From the NCBI GenBank assembly GCA_028286665.1, contig JAQBRD010000003.1, positions 1-55,597 on the forward strand: a stretch of DNA of 55,597 nucleotides, written 5' to 3'. Each line of letters begins with the position of its first letter. Within the stretch, counting starts at the first letter, position 1. The stretch comes from Candidatus Tayloriibacteriota bacterium (GTDB lineage: Bacteria > Patescibacteriota > Minisyncoccia > Phycocordibacterales > PALSA-1337). The position numbers and the translations under genes are program-made. Of this stretch, positions 47,954 to 55,597 are shown piece after piece. The notes below the pieces were generated by a model. That model made no database searches. It was not told the DNA's origin and saw only the letters and a program-made list of their open reading frames with translations.

Positions 47954-48010
47954 GCCGCTCGGATCAGCAGGTGCATACAACGGATTGTAGGCACCCCTGA
48001 TCGGAGCGGC
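47954..48010 (-). terminator. Long hairpin downstream of pyrH
   Basis: GCCGCTCCGATCAG...CTGATCCGAGCGGC with inner GTGCC/GGCAC-type pairing, then CCCTTTGTTT on minus strand. Confidence 0.6.
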
Positions 48011-48041
48011 TTTGAAAAAAAGAGCTGGGGGTTCATATCGT

Positions 48042-48872
48042 CTAATTTGTTTCGACGACGGTGCAATTGCTCTCATCGCCGAGGGCGATCCGCAGAAGAT
48101 CGCTGATGCGCCTCGGATTGCAGACGATGATCGGCTTCTTATTGTCCATGCAGAGCGAGAAAGCTGTGGAATCCATGACCTTGAGCTCTTTTCGGAGAGC
48201 ATTCCGATGACTGATGCGAGCGAAACGCTTCGCTCGAGAATTCAGTTTCGGATCAGAGTCATAAATGCCATCTACTTTTGTCGCTTTTATGATGACATCA
48301 GCCTTGATCTCATTCGCCCGCAGCGCAGCGGCAGTATCAGTCGAGAAATACGAATTTCCCGTACCGCCGCCGAATATGACCACGAGACCTTCGCTGATAT
48401 GTTTCATCGCATTCGCGCAGACATAATGCTCGCCGAATCCAGGCATCGAAGTTGCAGTCATGACGACCGCGGGAACGCCTATAGATTCGAGAGCATCCTG
48501 AAGCGCGATCGAATTGATCACGGTGGCGAGCATTCCCATATGATCGCCCTTCACCCGATCGATTCCATTCTTGCTGCCTGCGAGGCCGCGGAAGATATTT
48601 CCGCCGCCAAGCACGATGACGACCTCGATGCCGGCTTTTCGAAGCAAGGCGATCTGCGCAGCGATTCTGCGGAGGATTGCCGCGCTTATCGTATCAGAGC
48701 GATTCCCGAGGGCTTCGCCGCTGAATTTGACGAGTATCCGCGGGTATTTGAGCACCAAAGGCCCTTTTGCTGATCCGAAGGACTTCGCAAAAAACCTCCG
48801 AATCCCATTTTCGACTTTGAGATTTATAGGAGGAAGCCTGACTGTAGTAGTTTTCATAACGATATAACCCAC
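48042..48872 (-). CDS. pyrH: UMP kinase (uridylate kinase) with N-terminal extension
   Basis: RILVKFSGEALGN...VIVLGGGNIFRG...GVPAVVMTATSMPG...VVIFGGGTGNSYFSTDTAAALRANEIKADVIIKATKVDGIYDSDP. Confidence 0.92.
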   Translation of the reverse strand: MGYIVMKTTTVRLPPINLKVENGIRRFFAKSFGSAKGPLVLKYPRILVKFSGEALGNRSDTISAAILRRIAAQIALLRKAGIEVVIVLGGGNIFRGLAGSKNGIDRVKGDHMGMLATVINSIALQDALESIGVPAVVMTATSMPGFGEHYVCANAMKHISEGLVVIFGGGTGNSYFSTDTAAALRANEIKADVIIKATKVDGIYDSDPKLNSRAKRFARISHRNALRKELKVMDSTAFSLCMDNKKPIIVCNPRRISDLLRIALGDESNCTVVETN

Positions 48873-48936
48873 ATAGTTTTCAAATCACAACGCTTCATGC
48901 GCTGTGAAAACGAGCCTTTCATGATTGAAAATAGCA

Positions 48937-49872
48937 CTAGCTCAGGAAAAGGTCAATCTCCCCGTTGAGAACCTTGTCGATCTGAGAGGTTTCGACGTCG
49001 GTGCGATGGTCTTTCACCATCTTGTACGGATGCAGGACATAGGAGCGGATCTGATTGCCCCAATCGATCGAGGTGGTCTTCGAGATATACATGCCCTTCT
49101 CGCGAGCGAGGCGTTCGTCTTCGCGCTGCTTGAAGATCTTGCCGCGGAGGATGTCGAGGGCCTTCTCCTTGTTCTGAGCTTGAGATCGCTCCGAGGTCAC
49201 GTGCACTGAGAGCTTCGTCGGCACATGGACGATGCGGACTGCGGTCTCGCGCTTGTTGACGTTCTGGCCGCCAGGACCGCCGGACTTGGCGATGGAGATC
49301 TCGAGATCCTTATCAGGAATTTCGATGTCTGGACCTGCGGCCTTTTCGAATTTCGGAATGAGCTCGACCATGGAGAAAGACGTCTGGCGGAGCTGCTTGG
49401 AATTGAATGGCGAGATGCGAACGAGCCGATGCACGCCTGATTCATTCTTCAGGATTCCGTACGGACCTTTCTTCACATTGGAACCGCCGCCGATGCCGAT
49501 CGGCTTGCCGCTGATCTCGACAGTGATATTGCGATAGCCGCCATGATCATTTTCATTCATATGAATGAGTGACATCGTCCAGCCGTGATTCTCGCAGAAT
49601 TTGCGGTACATGCGATAGAGCATGCCGGAGAAGTCTTCGGCATCATCGCCGCCTGCGCCTGAGAATATCGTCATGACTGCGTCGCCCTTATCGTATTTTG
49701 CCGCGGGATCATTCGCACCAGGATCTTCGATTTCTTCCCTGAGCGACTGGATTTCCTTGATGACGGCCTGCGCCTTGTCCTTGTCAGCCCAAAAATCCGC
49801 CTCGAGCATTCCTGCTTCGAGCGCGTCGATCTTCTTCTGGAGTTCTTCGAGTCTGACAGCTTCGGGTTTCAT
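48937..49872 (-). CDS. prfB: Peptide chain release factor 2 (short form)
   Basis: VHRLVRISPFN (SPF motif), AKSGGPGGQNVNK (GGQ), SIDWGNQIRSYVLHPYKMVKDHRT. Confidence 0.93.
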   Translation of the reverse strand: MKPEAVRLEELQKKIDALEAGMLEADFWADKDKAQAVIKEIQSLREEIEDPGANDPAAKYDKGDAVMTIFSGAGGDDAEDFSGMLYRMYRKFCENHGWTMSLIHMNENDHGGYRNITVEISGKPIGIGGGSNVKKGPYGILKNESGVHRLVRISPFNSKQLRQTSFSMVELIPKFEKAAGPDIEIPDKDLEISIAKSGGPGGQNVNKRETAVRIVHVPTKLSVHVTSERSQAQNKEKALDILRGKIFKQREDERLAREKGMYISKTTSIDWGNQIRSYVLHPYKMVKDHRTDVETSQIDKVLNGEIDLFLS

Positions 49873-49929
49873 GAAAATGAGTATAGCAAATGAGTGCGAT
49901 GAAACCAATGAAATTGTCACGAATAAAGT

Positions 49930-49958
49930 TTGACATTAATAGAAAAGTATACTATAAA
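49930..49958 (+). promoter_or_regulatory. sigma70-type promoter
   Basis: TTGACA ttaatagaaaagtatac TATAAA, 17-nt spacer. Confidence 0.7.
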
Positions 49959-50016
49959 CATAAAAGGGTCTGCAGCGGGTTCATCACGAATCTGCACAGA
50001 TTGCTCTCTATTATCT

Positions 50017-50442
50017 ATGAAAACAAATAAGCTCATCGCGAGCATCCTTACAGCAGCAATGTTACTGTTGGCTATTGGCGTCGAAAGCGTACACGCTCAA
50101 ACTACGAATAAAACAGAGTTTGTGCCGAAATACGCAATATCCAAGCATCTTGATTCGGAATGGATCATTTCCTTTCCCGTCCGAAAAGGCGACTTCAGGA
50201 TTCTGCTCGAATGCAATCCCGACATCGAAATCGTATCGATATCAAAGAGTGCAAGCCGAATGGTATCGAGCATCCAAATTCCAGGAACGACGTTTACGAT
50301 TACCGCCAAAAAGAAAGGGGCGGTCACGTACGAGGTATTCGATGCGGAGATACCGCTTGGCAACGAATACACCTTGCTCATCTCACCCCGCAACGAAAAA
50401 GAACTCGGGATGGTTGCGGCAGGCCTGCAAAAAGGATATTAG
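50017..50442 (+). CDS. Secreted hypothetical protein
   Basis: Signal peptide MKTNKLIASILTAAMLLLAIGVESVHA. Confidence 0.65.
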   Translation: MKTNKLIASILTAAMLLLAIGVESVHAQTTNKTEFVPKYAISKHLDSEWIISFPVRKGDFRILLECNPDIEIVSISKSASRMVSSIQIPGTTFTITAKKKGAVTYEVFDAEIPLGNEYTLLISPRNEKELGMVAAGLQKGY

Positions 50443-50533
50443 CTCCGCGAATCGCTTCAAAATCGGTCTCAGGCAAATTGTCTGGGACCGATTTATTTTA
50501 AATTGACTTCTCCTAACAGGACGTAATATTCGG

Positions 50534-50606
50534 AGCCAAAGTCCGGGATCGAACCGGAGACCCTCGCTTTACGAAAGCGATGCTCTACCAACTGAGCTAC
50601 TTTGGC
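50534..50606 (-). tRNA. tRNA-Thr(CGT)
   Basis: Revcomp GCCAAAGTAGCTCAGTTGGTAGAGCATCGCTTTCGTAAAGCGAGGGTCTCCGGTTCGATCCCGGACTTTGGC, anticodon loop TTCGTAA. Confidence 0.93.
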
Positions 50607-50621
50607 ATATTTGCGCTGAAC

Positions 50622-51179
50622 CTACTTTGCAAGATACTCGGACAATTTCTCATCGATCTGCGCCCGGAACTCCCCCATCGTTCCGTCGTTCATGAGGAGG
50701 ACGTCCGCAGCTTTGATGCAGTCGGAGAGGCTCATCCGGGCCGGATCATCCGACTTCATCTCGACCTCCTGCTGTGCGGCGAATTTCTCGAATGTGACAT
50801 TGTCAGTCGCGCTCTTGCGGAGCACTGCTCTTTTATACCTGATTTTGAGGTCGGCGTCCACTGCCACGAGCAGGAAGTTCTCCTGCTGCTTCAGGAAGCC
50901 GACTTCGCCCATCGTCCGGACCGATTCGATGACGGCATTCTTGCCGGATTTCTCTGCCCGCCGATACAATGATTCGATGATGTGGCTTGCTCCGAATCGA
51001 GTGCGGAGATCGTCGGCAACCGCCTTCATGCTCGGACGCTCGACAGGCAAGCCGCGCTTCTCGATCTCCTCGACGAGGAAATCCCGGACGGAATAGAAAC
51101 CGAAGCCCTTCGTCGTGAGATGGCTCGTGAGCTCCCCTTTTCCCGACCCGTTTGTTCCCGTGACGCCGATGATGATCAT
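50622..51179 (-). CDS. P-loop kinase (dephospho-CoA kinase/adenylate kinase-like)
   Basis: IIIGVTGTNGSGKGELTSHL Walker A. Confidence 0.75.
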   Translation of the reverse strand: MIIIGVTGTNGSGKGELTSHLTTKGFGFYSVRDFLVEEIEKRGLPVERPSMKAVADDLRTRFGASHIIESLYRRAEKSGKNAVIESVRTMGEVGFLKQQENFLLVAVDADLKIRYKRAVLRKSATDNVTFEKFAAQQEVEMKSDDPARMSLSDCIKAADVLLMNDGTMGEFRAQIDEKLSEYLAK

Positions 51180-51201
51180 TAATCTTTATTATACCTTAGG
51201 G

Positions 51202-51274
51202 AGCCGACGTCCGGGATTGAACCGGAGACCTCGTCATTACCAATGACGTGCTCTACCAACTGAGCTACATCGGC
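51202..51274 (-). tRNA. tRNA-Thr(GGT)
   Basis: Revcomp GCCGATGTAGCTCAGTTGGTAGAGCACGTCATTGGTAATGACGAGGTCTCCGGTTCAATCCCGGACGTCGGC, anticodon loop TTGGTAA. Confidence 0.93.
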
Positions 51275-51351
51275 TTACTACTCGCACAAACTACCATGTC
51301 AGCCATGTCGGCTTACAGAGACATACTAATACACTTGGCCTTTCTTTTCAA

Positions 51352-52635
51352 TTACTTCGCCTTGATCGGCAGATACGCTGTGACCGTCGTCCCCTTTCCG
51401 AGGACGGATGAAACGGAGATCGTGCCGCCATGAAGCTCGATGATCTTCTTGGTCGTATAGAGGCCGACGCCGCTCTCATTCGGCTCGAGCGAGATGGCGT
51501 TCTTCCCTCGATGAAGCCGATCGAAGACATATGGAACATCCTCTTCCGAAATTCCGATGCCAGTATCGGTAACCGACATCACCATCTTCTCCCCATCGGA
51601 CGTTACGGAAATATCGACATTGCCCTTCGGCGAATACTTGAATGCATTATCGACGATGTTGAGGAATGCGGCCTTGAGCTTCTTGAAATCGCCTTCGATC
51701 TCGAGCTTTTCCGGAAGATTCAGATTGACTTTCACTGAACGGACGAGCGCGACATATTCGAGATCGCCGAGGATCGCCTTGATGAGGCGAGGCACGTCGA
51801 CAGGCACGCGGACGAGCTTGAGCTGATCGGTGCTTGAGCCTTCGGCGGTGGTGAGCATCTCATTGACGATGCCGATCGCATCGCCAACGCGAAGGATGCT
51901 TTCATCGATGAGTTCGCGATTCTGCGGAGATACGCCCACGTCTTCTTTGAGTGTCTCCAGGGCCCATCGGAGGCCTGCAAGCGGCGTGCGGAGCTGGTGC
52001 TGGGCAACGCTCAGGAAATCATGCTTGAGCTGCTCGATCTGCGTGAATTCGCTCAGGCGGCGGTCGATCTCTTCTTTCTCATTTTTCTGATGAAGCGTAT
52101 CGACGACGATGCGATGCATGAGATAGCAGATCAGGCCGAAGAGTACCGTGACCGTGACATGGCGGATGATGAGCGACGGGTCCGTCCAAGCTCGCGGATA
52201 CAGCACGATGAGCATCGCGAGCATGATCGTGAGCACGAGGCCTACATGCTCGGTGATGCGTTCGTCGAGGTAGACCGCGGAGACGATGACCGGAAAGACG
52301 AGCAGGAATATGAACGGGCTTCCCAGCCCCCCGGCCGAGATGATGATGCACATGAAGAAGAACGAGTACGAATAGCGGGCAGCGGTGAAGAATATCTTCT
52401 TATTGAATTTTTCATGAAGCGCGAAGAAAAGCACGTGCAGCACGGCAAGCGAGACGATGGAAAACAGGACTGCCTGCGGATACCGCATCCAGGTGAAGAA
52501 ATCAGGCGCAAGATACATGCCCAGCCCGAGTGCGATCGGTATGAGAAGGCCCAACCCTTCTACAAGATAATAATACTTCCGGAGCCGAAACTCTTGGAAT
52601 ACCGCCTTGCCTGAAGTGCGAGTATGATCCGTCAT
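51352..52635 (-). CDS. Multi-TM sensor histidine kinase
   Basis: FLSVAQHQLRTPLAGLRWALETL H-box, NIVDNAFKYSPKG, DTGIGI, SGVGLYTTKKI. Confidence 0.94.
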   Translation of the reverse strand: MTDHTRTSGKAVFQEFRLRKYYYLVEGLGLLIPIALGLGMYLAPDFFTWMRYPQAVLFSIVSLAVLHVLFFALHEKFNKKIFFTAARYSYSFFFMCIIISAGGLGSPFIFLLVFPVIVSAVYLDERITEHVGLVLTIMLAMLIVLYPRAWTDPSLIIRHVTVTVLFGLICYLMHRIVVDTLHQKNEKEEIDRRLSEFTQIEQLKHDFLSVAQHQLRTPLAGLRWALETLKEDVGVSPQNRELIDESILRVGDAIGIVNEMLTTAEGSSTDQLKLVRVPVDVPRLIKAILGDLEYVALVRSVKVNLNLPEKLEIEGDFKKLKAAFLNIVDNAFKYSPKGNVDISVTSDGEKMVMSVTDTGIGISEEDVPYVFDRLHRGKNAISLEPNESGVGLYTTKKIIELHGGTISVSSVLGKGTTVTAYLPIKAK

Positions 52636-52636
52636 G

Positions 52637-52710
52637 CGCAGCCAAGCGGGCTCGAACCGCCAACCTCTCGCGTGACAGGCGAGTGCTCTAACCAGTTGAG
52701 CTATGGCTGC
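52637..52710 (-). tRNA. tRNA-Asp(GTC)
   Basis: Revcomp GCAGCCATAGCTCAACTGGTTAGAGCACTCGCCTGTCACGCGAGAGGTTGGCGGTTCGAGCCCGCTTGGCTGC, loop CTGTCAC. Confidence 0.93.
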
Positions 52711-52762
52711 AATGCTGCTTATTATACATAAATATGCAGACCTCGCAATCGCTTTGAAGTGT

Positions 52763-52834
52763 GTCGGGGGTGGGGATTGAACCCACGACCCCGGGCTTAT
52801 GAGTCCCGTGCTCTACCAACTGAGCTACCCCGAC
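52763..52834 (-). tRNA. tRNA-Met(CAT), elongator-like
   Basis: Revcomp GTCGGGGTAGCTCAGTTGGTAGAGCACGGGACTCATAAGCCCGGGGTCGTGGGTTCAATCCCCACCCCCGAC. Confidence 0.9.
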
Positions 52835-52909
52835 ATGGAACGCCTATTTTTTCAAGCCCTCAAAATATAACAAAAAGTGGCGAAAAACGCCACCCTTTGT
52901 AATATCTTG

Positions 52910-52982
52910 TTGCGGAGGCTGGAGTCGAACCAGCGAGACCTAGGTTATGAGCCTAGTGGGCTAACCGCTACCCTACCCCGCG
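52910..52982 (-). tRNA. Initiator tRNA-fMet(CAT)
   Basis: Revcomp CGCGGGGTAGGGTAGCGGTTAGCCCACTAGGCTCATAACCTAGGTCTCGCTGGTTCGACTCCAGCCTCCGCAA; C1/A72 mismatch typical of bacterial initiator. Confidence 0.85.
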
Positions 52983-53022
52983 ATGTGGGCATATAATAAC
53001 ATTCCTGTAGAAAAAGGCAACT

Positions 53023-53664
53023 TCAAATAAAGAAGAATTCTTCGAAAACCTCCCGGAACGAATGAATGACGCGCTTCGCCTCATGATGCGTCAGCGGGTA
53101 GTCCTTGCCTTCGTGCGCAATGCGGTTTCGTACGGTGTGCCCGTCCCATGCCTTCTGAATCGACTTGAAGTCTCCTGGGTCCTCCTGCGCTCGCTTGAGC
53201 CGCCCGCCGACGCCTTCGCCCTGATAGCCGAGCTTCACGAGGAGATCATCGAGCATGATGTCCGCCTCGAGAATAGCCTGGCGCCAGTCATTCTCATTTT
53301 CAGATTCGACGGATTCCATGACATGCCTCCACCGGTTCGCCATTTCATGATCAGGCTTCGCTATGGCCGGAGTCACTTCTGCCTCGACGACATTCCATGG
53401 ATGATAGACCTTGCGCTCTGCCTTGCGGATGCGCAGGATGCCGTCGACGGCGATGAAGGTGCCGATGATGCAGAAAGCCGATATCGGAAGGGCGAACCAC
53501 ATCCAGACCGTATTGATCGATCTGAGCAGCGGGAGGATATTCTGATAATGCCCGATTTCATACGTGATCAGATTGCTGAGCTTGGTGATCACGTCGAGCT
53601 GCGGCACGGCGACTGCGCCCTGTTCTGCCGCGTGCGCTATGTTTGCAAAAAGTTCGAGGATCAT
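53023..53664 (-). CDS. Hypothetical membrane protein
   Basis: 213 aa, hydrophobic segment ALPISAFCIIGTFIAVDGIL followed by conserved-looking soluble domain. Confidence 0.75.
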   Translation of the reverse strand: MILELFANIAHAAEQGAVAVPQLDVITKLSNLITYEIGHYQNILPLLRSINTVWMWFALPISAFCIIGTFIAVDGILRIRKAERKVYHPWNVVEAEVTPAIAKPDHEMANRWRHVMESVESENENDWRQAILEADIMLDDLLVKLGYQGEGVGGRLKRAQEDPGDFKSIQKAWDGHTVRNRIAHEGKDYPLTHHEAKRVIHSFREVFEEFFFI

Positions 53665-53676
53665 AAGGTGCTCCTA

Positions 53677-55194
53677 TTATAGCGCAGAAACCGCTTCGCA
53701 AGGAAAGTCCTTTCCGGCCGCGAAGAGCGCGGCCTCATTTCCATGCCGTGCAGTGAGCTGAATTCCGACAGGCAATCTGTCTGCGCCGCCCGAAGACGTG
53801 GTGCGGCCAGCTGGAATAGACATCGCTGGCAGCCCGGTGAGATTCGCCGTGACCGTGAAGATGTCTTCGAGGTACATCGATACCGGATCGGAGGCTTTCT
53901 CGCCGATCTTGAATGCAGGCGCCGGTGCAGTCGGCATCATGATGATATCGACCTTCTCGAATGCGGCGTTGAAATCCTGCGTGATGATGCTTCGCATCGC
54001 ATTGGCCCGGTTGTAGTACGCGTCATAGTAGCCGGATGAAAGGACGTAAGTGCCGAGGAGGATTCGTCGGCGAGCTTCGCGGCCGAAACCTGCGGCTCGG
54101 GTTTCGAAATAATCATCGACGCCGGCGGCTCGATTCGCACCGAGGAAATTCTTCCCTCCTGCAATGCCGTCTTTATGGAAGCCGTAGCGCACGCCGTCAA
54201 ATCGCGATAGATTCGATGAGACCTCGGCGAAGTTGATGATGTAATAGACCGGCAGCGCGAACTCGTTGTTCGGCAATTCGACATCGACGATGCGGTATCC
54301 GAGCTTCGCGAATGCCGCTTCGGCTTCAGCGAAGACTCGCTTCACTTCAGGATGGATGCCGCCGAGCTCCATGAATTTCCGAGGGATGCCGATGGTGAGC
54401 TTCTTGCCTGCAGCTGCATCCGCCACGGCTTCAGACTTCGCATACGTATCTTCGGAGATCGTCGTGCTGTCCATAATGTCCTTGCCGCGGATTGCATTGA
54501 AAAGGATTTCCGCATCAGCGACCGTCTTCGTTATCGGTCCGATCTGATCGAGAGATGAAACTGCTGCAGTCAGTCCGTATCGGGAGACTGCGCCATATGT
54601 CGGCTTCAATCCGACCGTTCCGCAGAATGAAGACGGCTGGCGGATGGATCCTCCCGTATCAGATCCGAGCGAGATGAGCGACATGCCGGCAGCGATCGCC
54701 GCTGCTGAACCTCCGGAAGTTCCTCCGGGGACGCGCTCGAGATCATGCGGATTCTTCGTCGCTCCGAATGCGGAATTCTCCGTCGAGCCTCCCATGGCGA
54801 ATTCATCCATGTTCGTTCGGCCGATAAAGACGACGCCCTGCTCGCGCAGCCGAGCGATCGCAGTCGCATCATACGATGCTTCATAGTGCTCGAGCATCTT
54901 CGAAGCGCAGCTCGAGATTCGGCCCTTGATGAGGATGTTGTCTTTCACGGCGCACGGGATGCCAGTAAGCAGGGTCGTTTTCATGCCGCCGGACTTCTCA
55001 GCTGCGAAACGCGCATCTGCTGCTTTCGCCTGTTCGATGACATCGCTGAAAATCTCGAGATATGCGTGCACGTCCTTGTCAGCTGCTGAAATACGATCGA
55101 GATAGGCCTGCGCAAGTTCGACCGCGGTGAAATCTCCGGCGACGAGGTGCGCATGAGCTTTTTCTATCGTGAGTGTCTTGAGGTCGATGGTCAT
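53677..55194 (-). CDS. gatA: Asp-tRNA(Asn)/Glu-tRNA(Gln) amidotransferase subunit A
   Basis: GIPCAVKDNILIKG, RVPGGTSGGSAAAIAAG, LGSDTGGSIRQP amidase signature. Confidence 0.96.
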   Translation of the reverse strand: MTIDLKTLTIEKAHAHLVAGDFTAVELAQAYLDRISAADKDVHAYLEIFSDVIEQAKAADARFAAEKSGGMKTTLLTGIPCAVKDNILIKGRISSCASKMLEHYEASYDATAIARLREQGVVFIGRTNMDEFAMGGSTENSAFGATKNPHDLERVPGGTSGGSAAAIAAGMSLISLGSDTGGSIRQPSSFCGTVGLKPTYGAVSRYGLTAAVSSLDQIGPITKTVADAEILFNAIRGKDIMDSTTISEDTYAKSEAVADAAAGKKLTIGIPRKFMELGGIHPEVKRVFAEAEAAFAKLGYRIVDVELPNNEFALPVYYIINFAEVSSNLSRFDGVRYGFHKDGIAGGKNFLGANRAAGVDDYFETRAAGFGREARRRILLGTYVLSSGYYDAYYNRANAMRSIITQDFNAAFEKVDIIMMPTAPAPAFKIGEKASDPVSMYLEDIFTVTANLTGLPAMSIPAGRTTSSGGADRLPVGIQLTARHGNEAALFAAGKDFPCEAVSAL

Positions 55195-55215
55195 AATAAT
55201 ATGCATGAAAGAATA

Positions 55216-55500
55216 TCAGAGAATTTTCTTCACTGCGACGAAATCGCCGATGCGGTCAGGGGCCTCATCGAGGATCTGCTCGCGGTCTTCAGGCGAAATC
55301 TTCCGAGGCTCGTCGGAACGGCTCACGTTCTTCACTGCGCCGATCGATGCGTCCTTCGAGATCGATACGTCGGCCTTCTTGATCTGATCGACATACGCGA
55401 GGATCGAGCCGATCTCCTTCATGAGGGCCAGCTTTTCATCAGGCATGAGCTTGATGCGCGAGAGTTCTGCGAGGTTTTCGATATCCCGTTCGGTGATCAT
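55216..55500 (-). CDS. gatC: Asp-tRNA(Asn)/Glu-tRNA(Gln) amidotransferase subunit C
   Basis: ITERDIENLAELSRIKLMPDEKLALMKEIGSILAYVDQIKKADV. Confidence 0.93.
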   Translation of the reverse strand: MITERDIENLAELSRIKLMPDEKLALMKEIGSILAYVDQIKKADVSISKDASIGAVKNVSRSDEPRKISPEDREQILDEAPDRIGDFVAVKKIL

Positions 55501-55597
55501 TGTGCCGAAATTCTAGCATATATGGCACTGTTATTGAAGCCGTGAAGCTTCAAATAGAAGGTATTGTTGTCAAAATGAATAAAATATGTTATGGTTC

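Noticed and set aside
48012-48773. 253-aa plus-strand ORF antisense to pyrH
   Set aside because: pyrH on the minus strand is clear; the antisense product lacks family features.

Overview
The window is a gene-dense, bacterial chromosomal segment. Its small genome-style spacing, short proteins, truncated RF2, archaeal-type AspRS with GatCA, and many orphan membrane or secreted proteins suggest a Patescibacteria/CPR-like (Parcubacteria-type) organism; that lineage call is inference. Recognisable genes include secG, rnj, eno, aspS, gpmI, purC, ftsE, ftsX, pyrH, prfB, gatA, gatC, an rdgB/HAM1-type gene, two ABC substrate-binding proteins, an OmpR-type two-component system and six tRNAs (Ser, Thr, Thr, Asp, Met, fMet). 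No CRISPR array, transposase, prophage or rRNA was seen. The two most interesting objects are: (1) a protein-free stretch of about 590 bp (32556-33144, minus strand) with its own sigma70-type promoter, an 11-bp perfect terminator hairpin and at least ten further hairpins plus a possible pseudoknot, which looks like a large ornate structured non-coding RNA; and (2) a 628-aa protein (35624-37510) directly behind a response regulator/histidine kinase pair. Its N-terminal half carries a DxDD (class II terpene cyclase-like) motif and its C-terminal half carries two Asp-rich motifs resembling class I prenyl/terpene synthases, i.e. a candidate bifunctional terpene-synthase-like enzyme in a signalling operon. 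Secondary observations include recurrent leaderless-type promoters, promoters with overlapping inverted repeats, a possible conformational-switch leader, a 12-repeat surface beta-propeller with an 84-bp perfect internal duplication, an RGG-rich RNase J, and an unusual tRNA-Ser. All calls come from reading the sequence and motifs; no database search was run.
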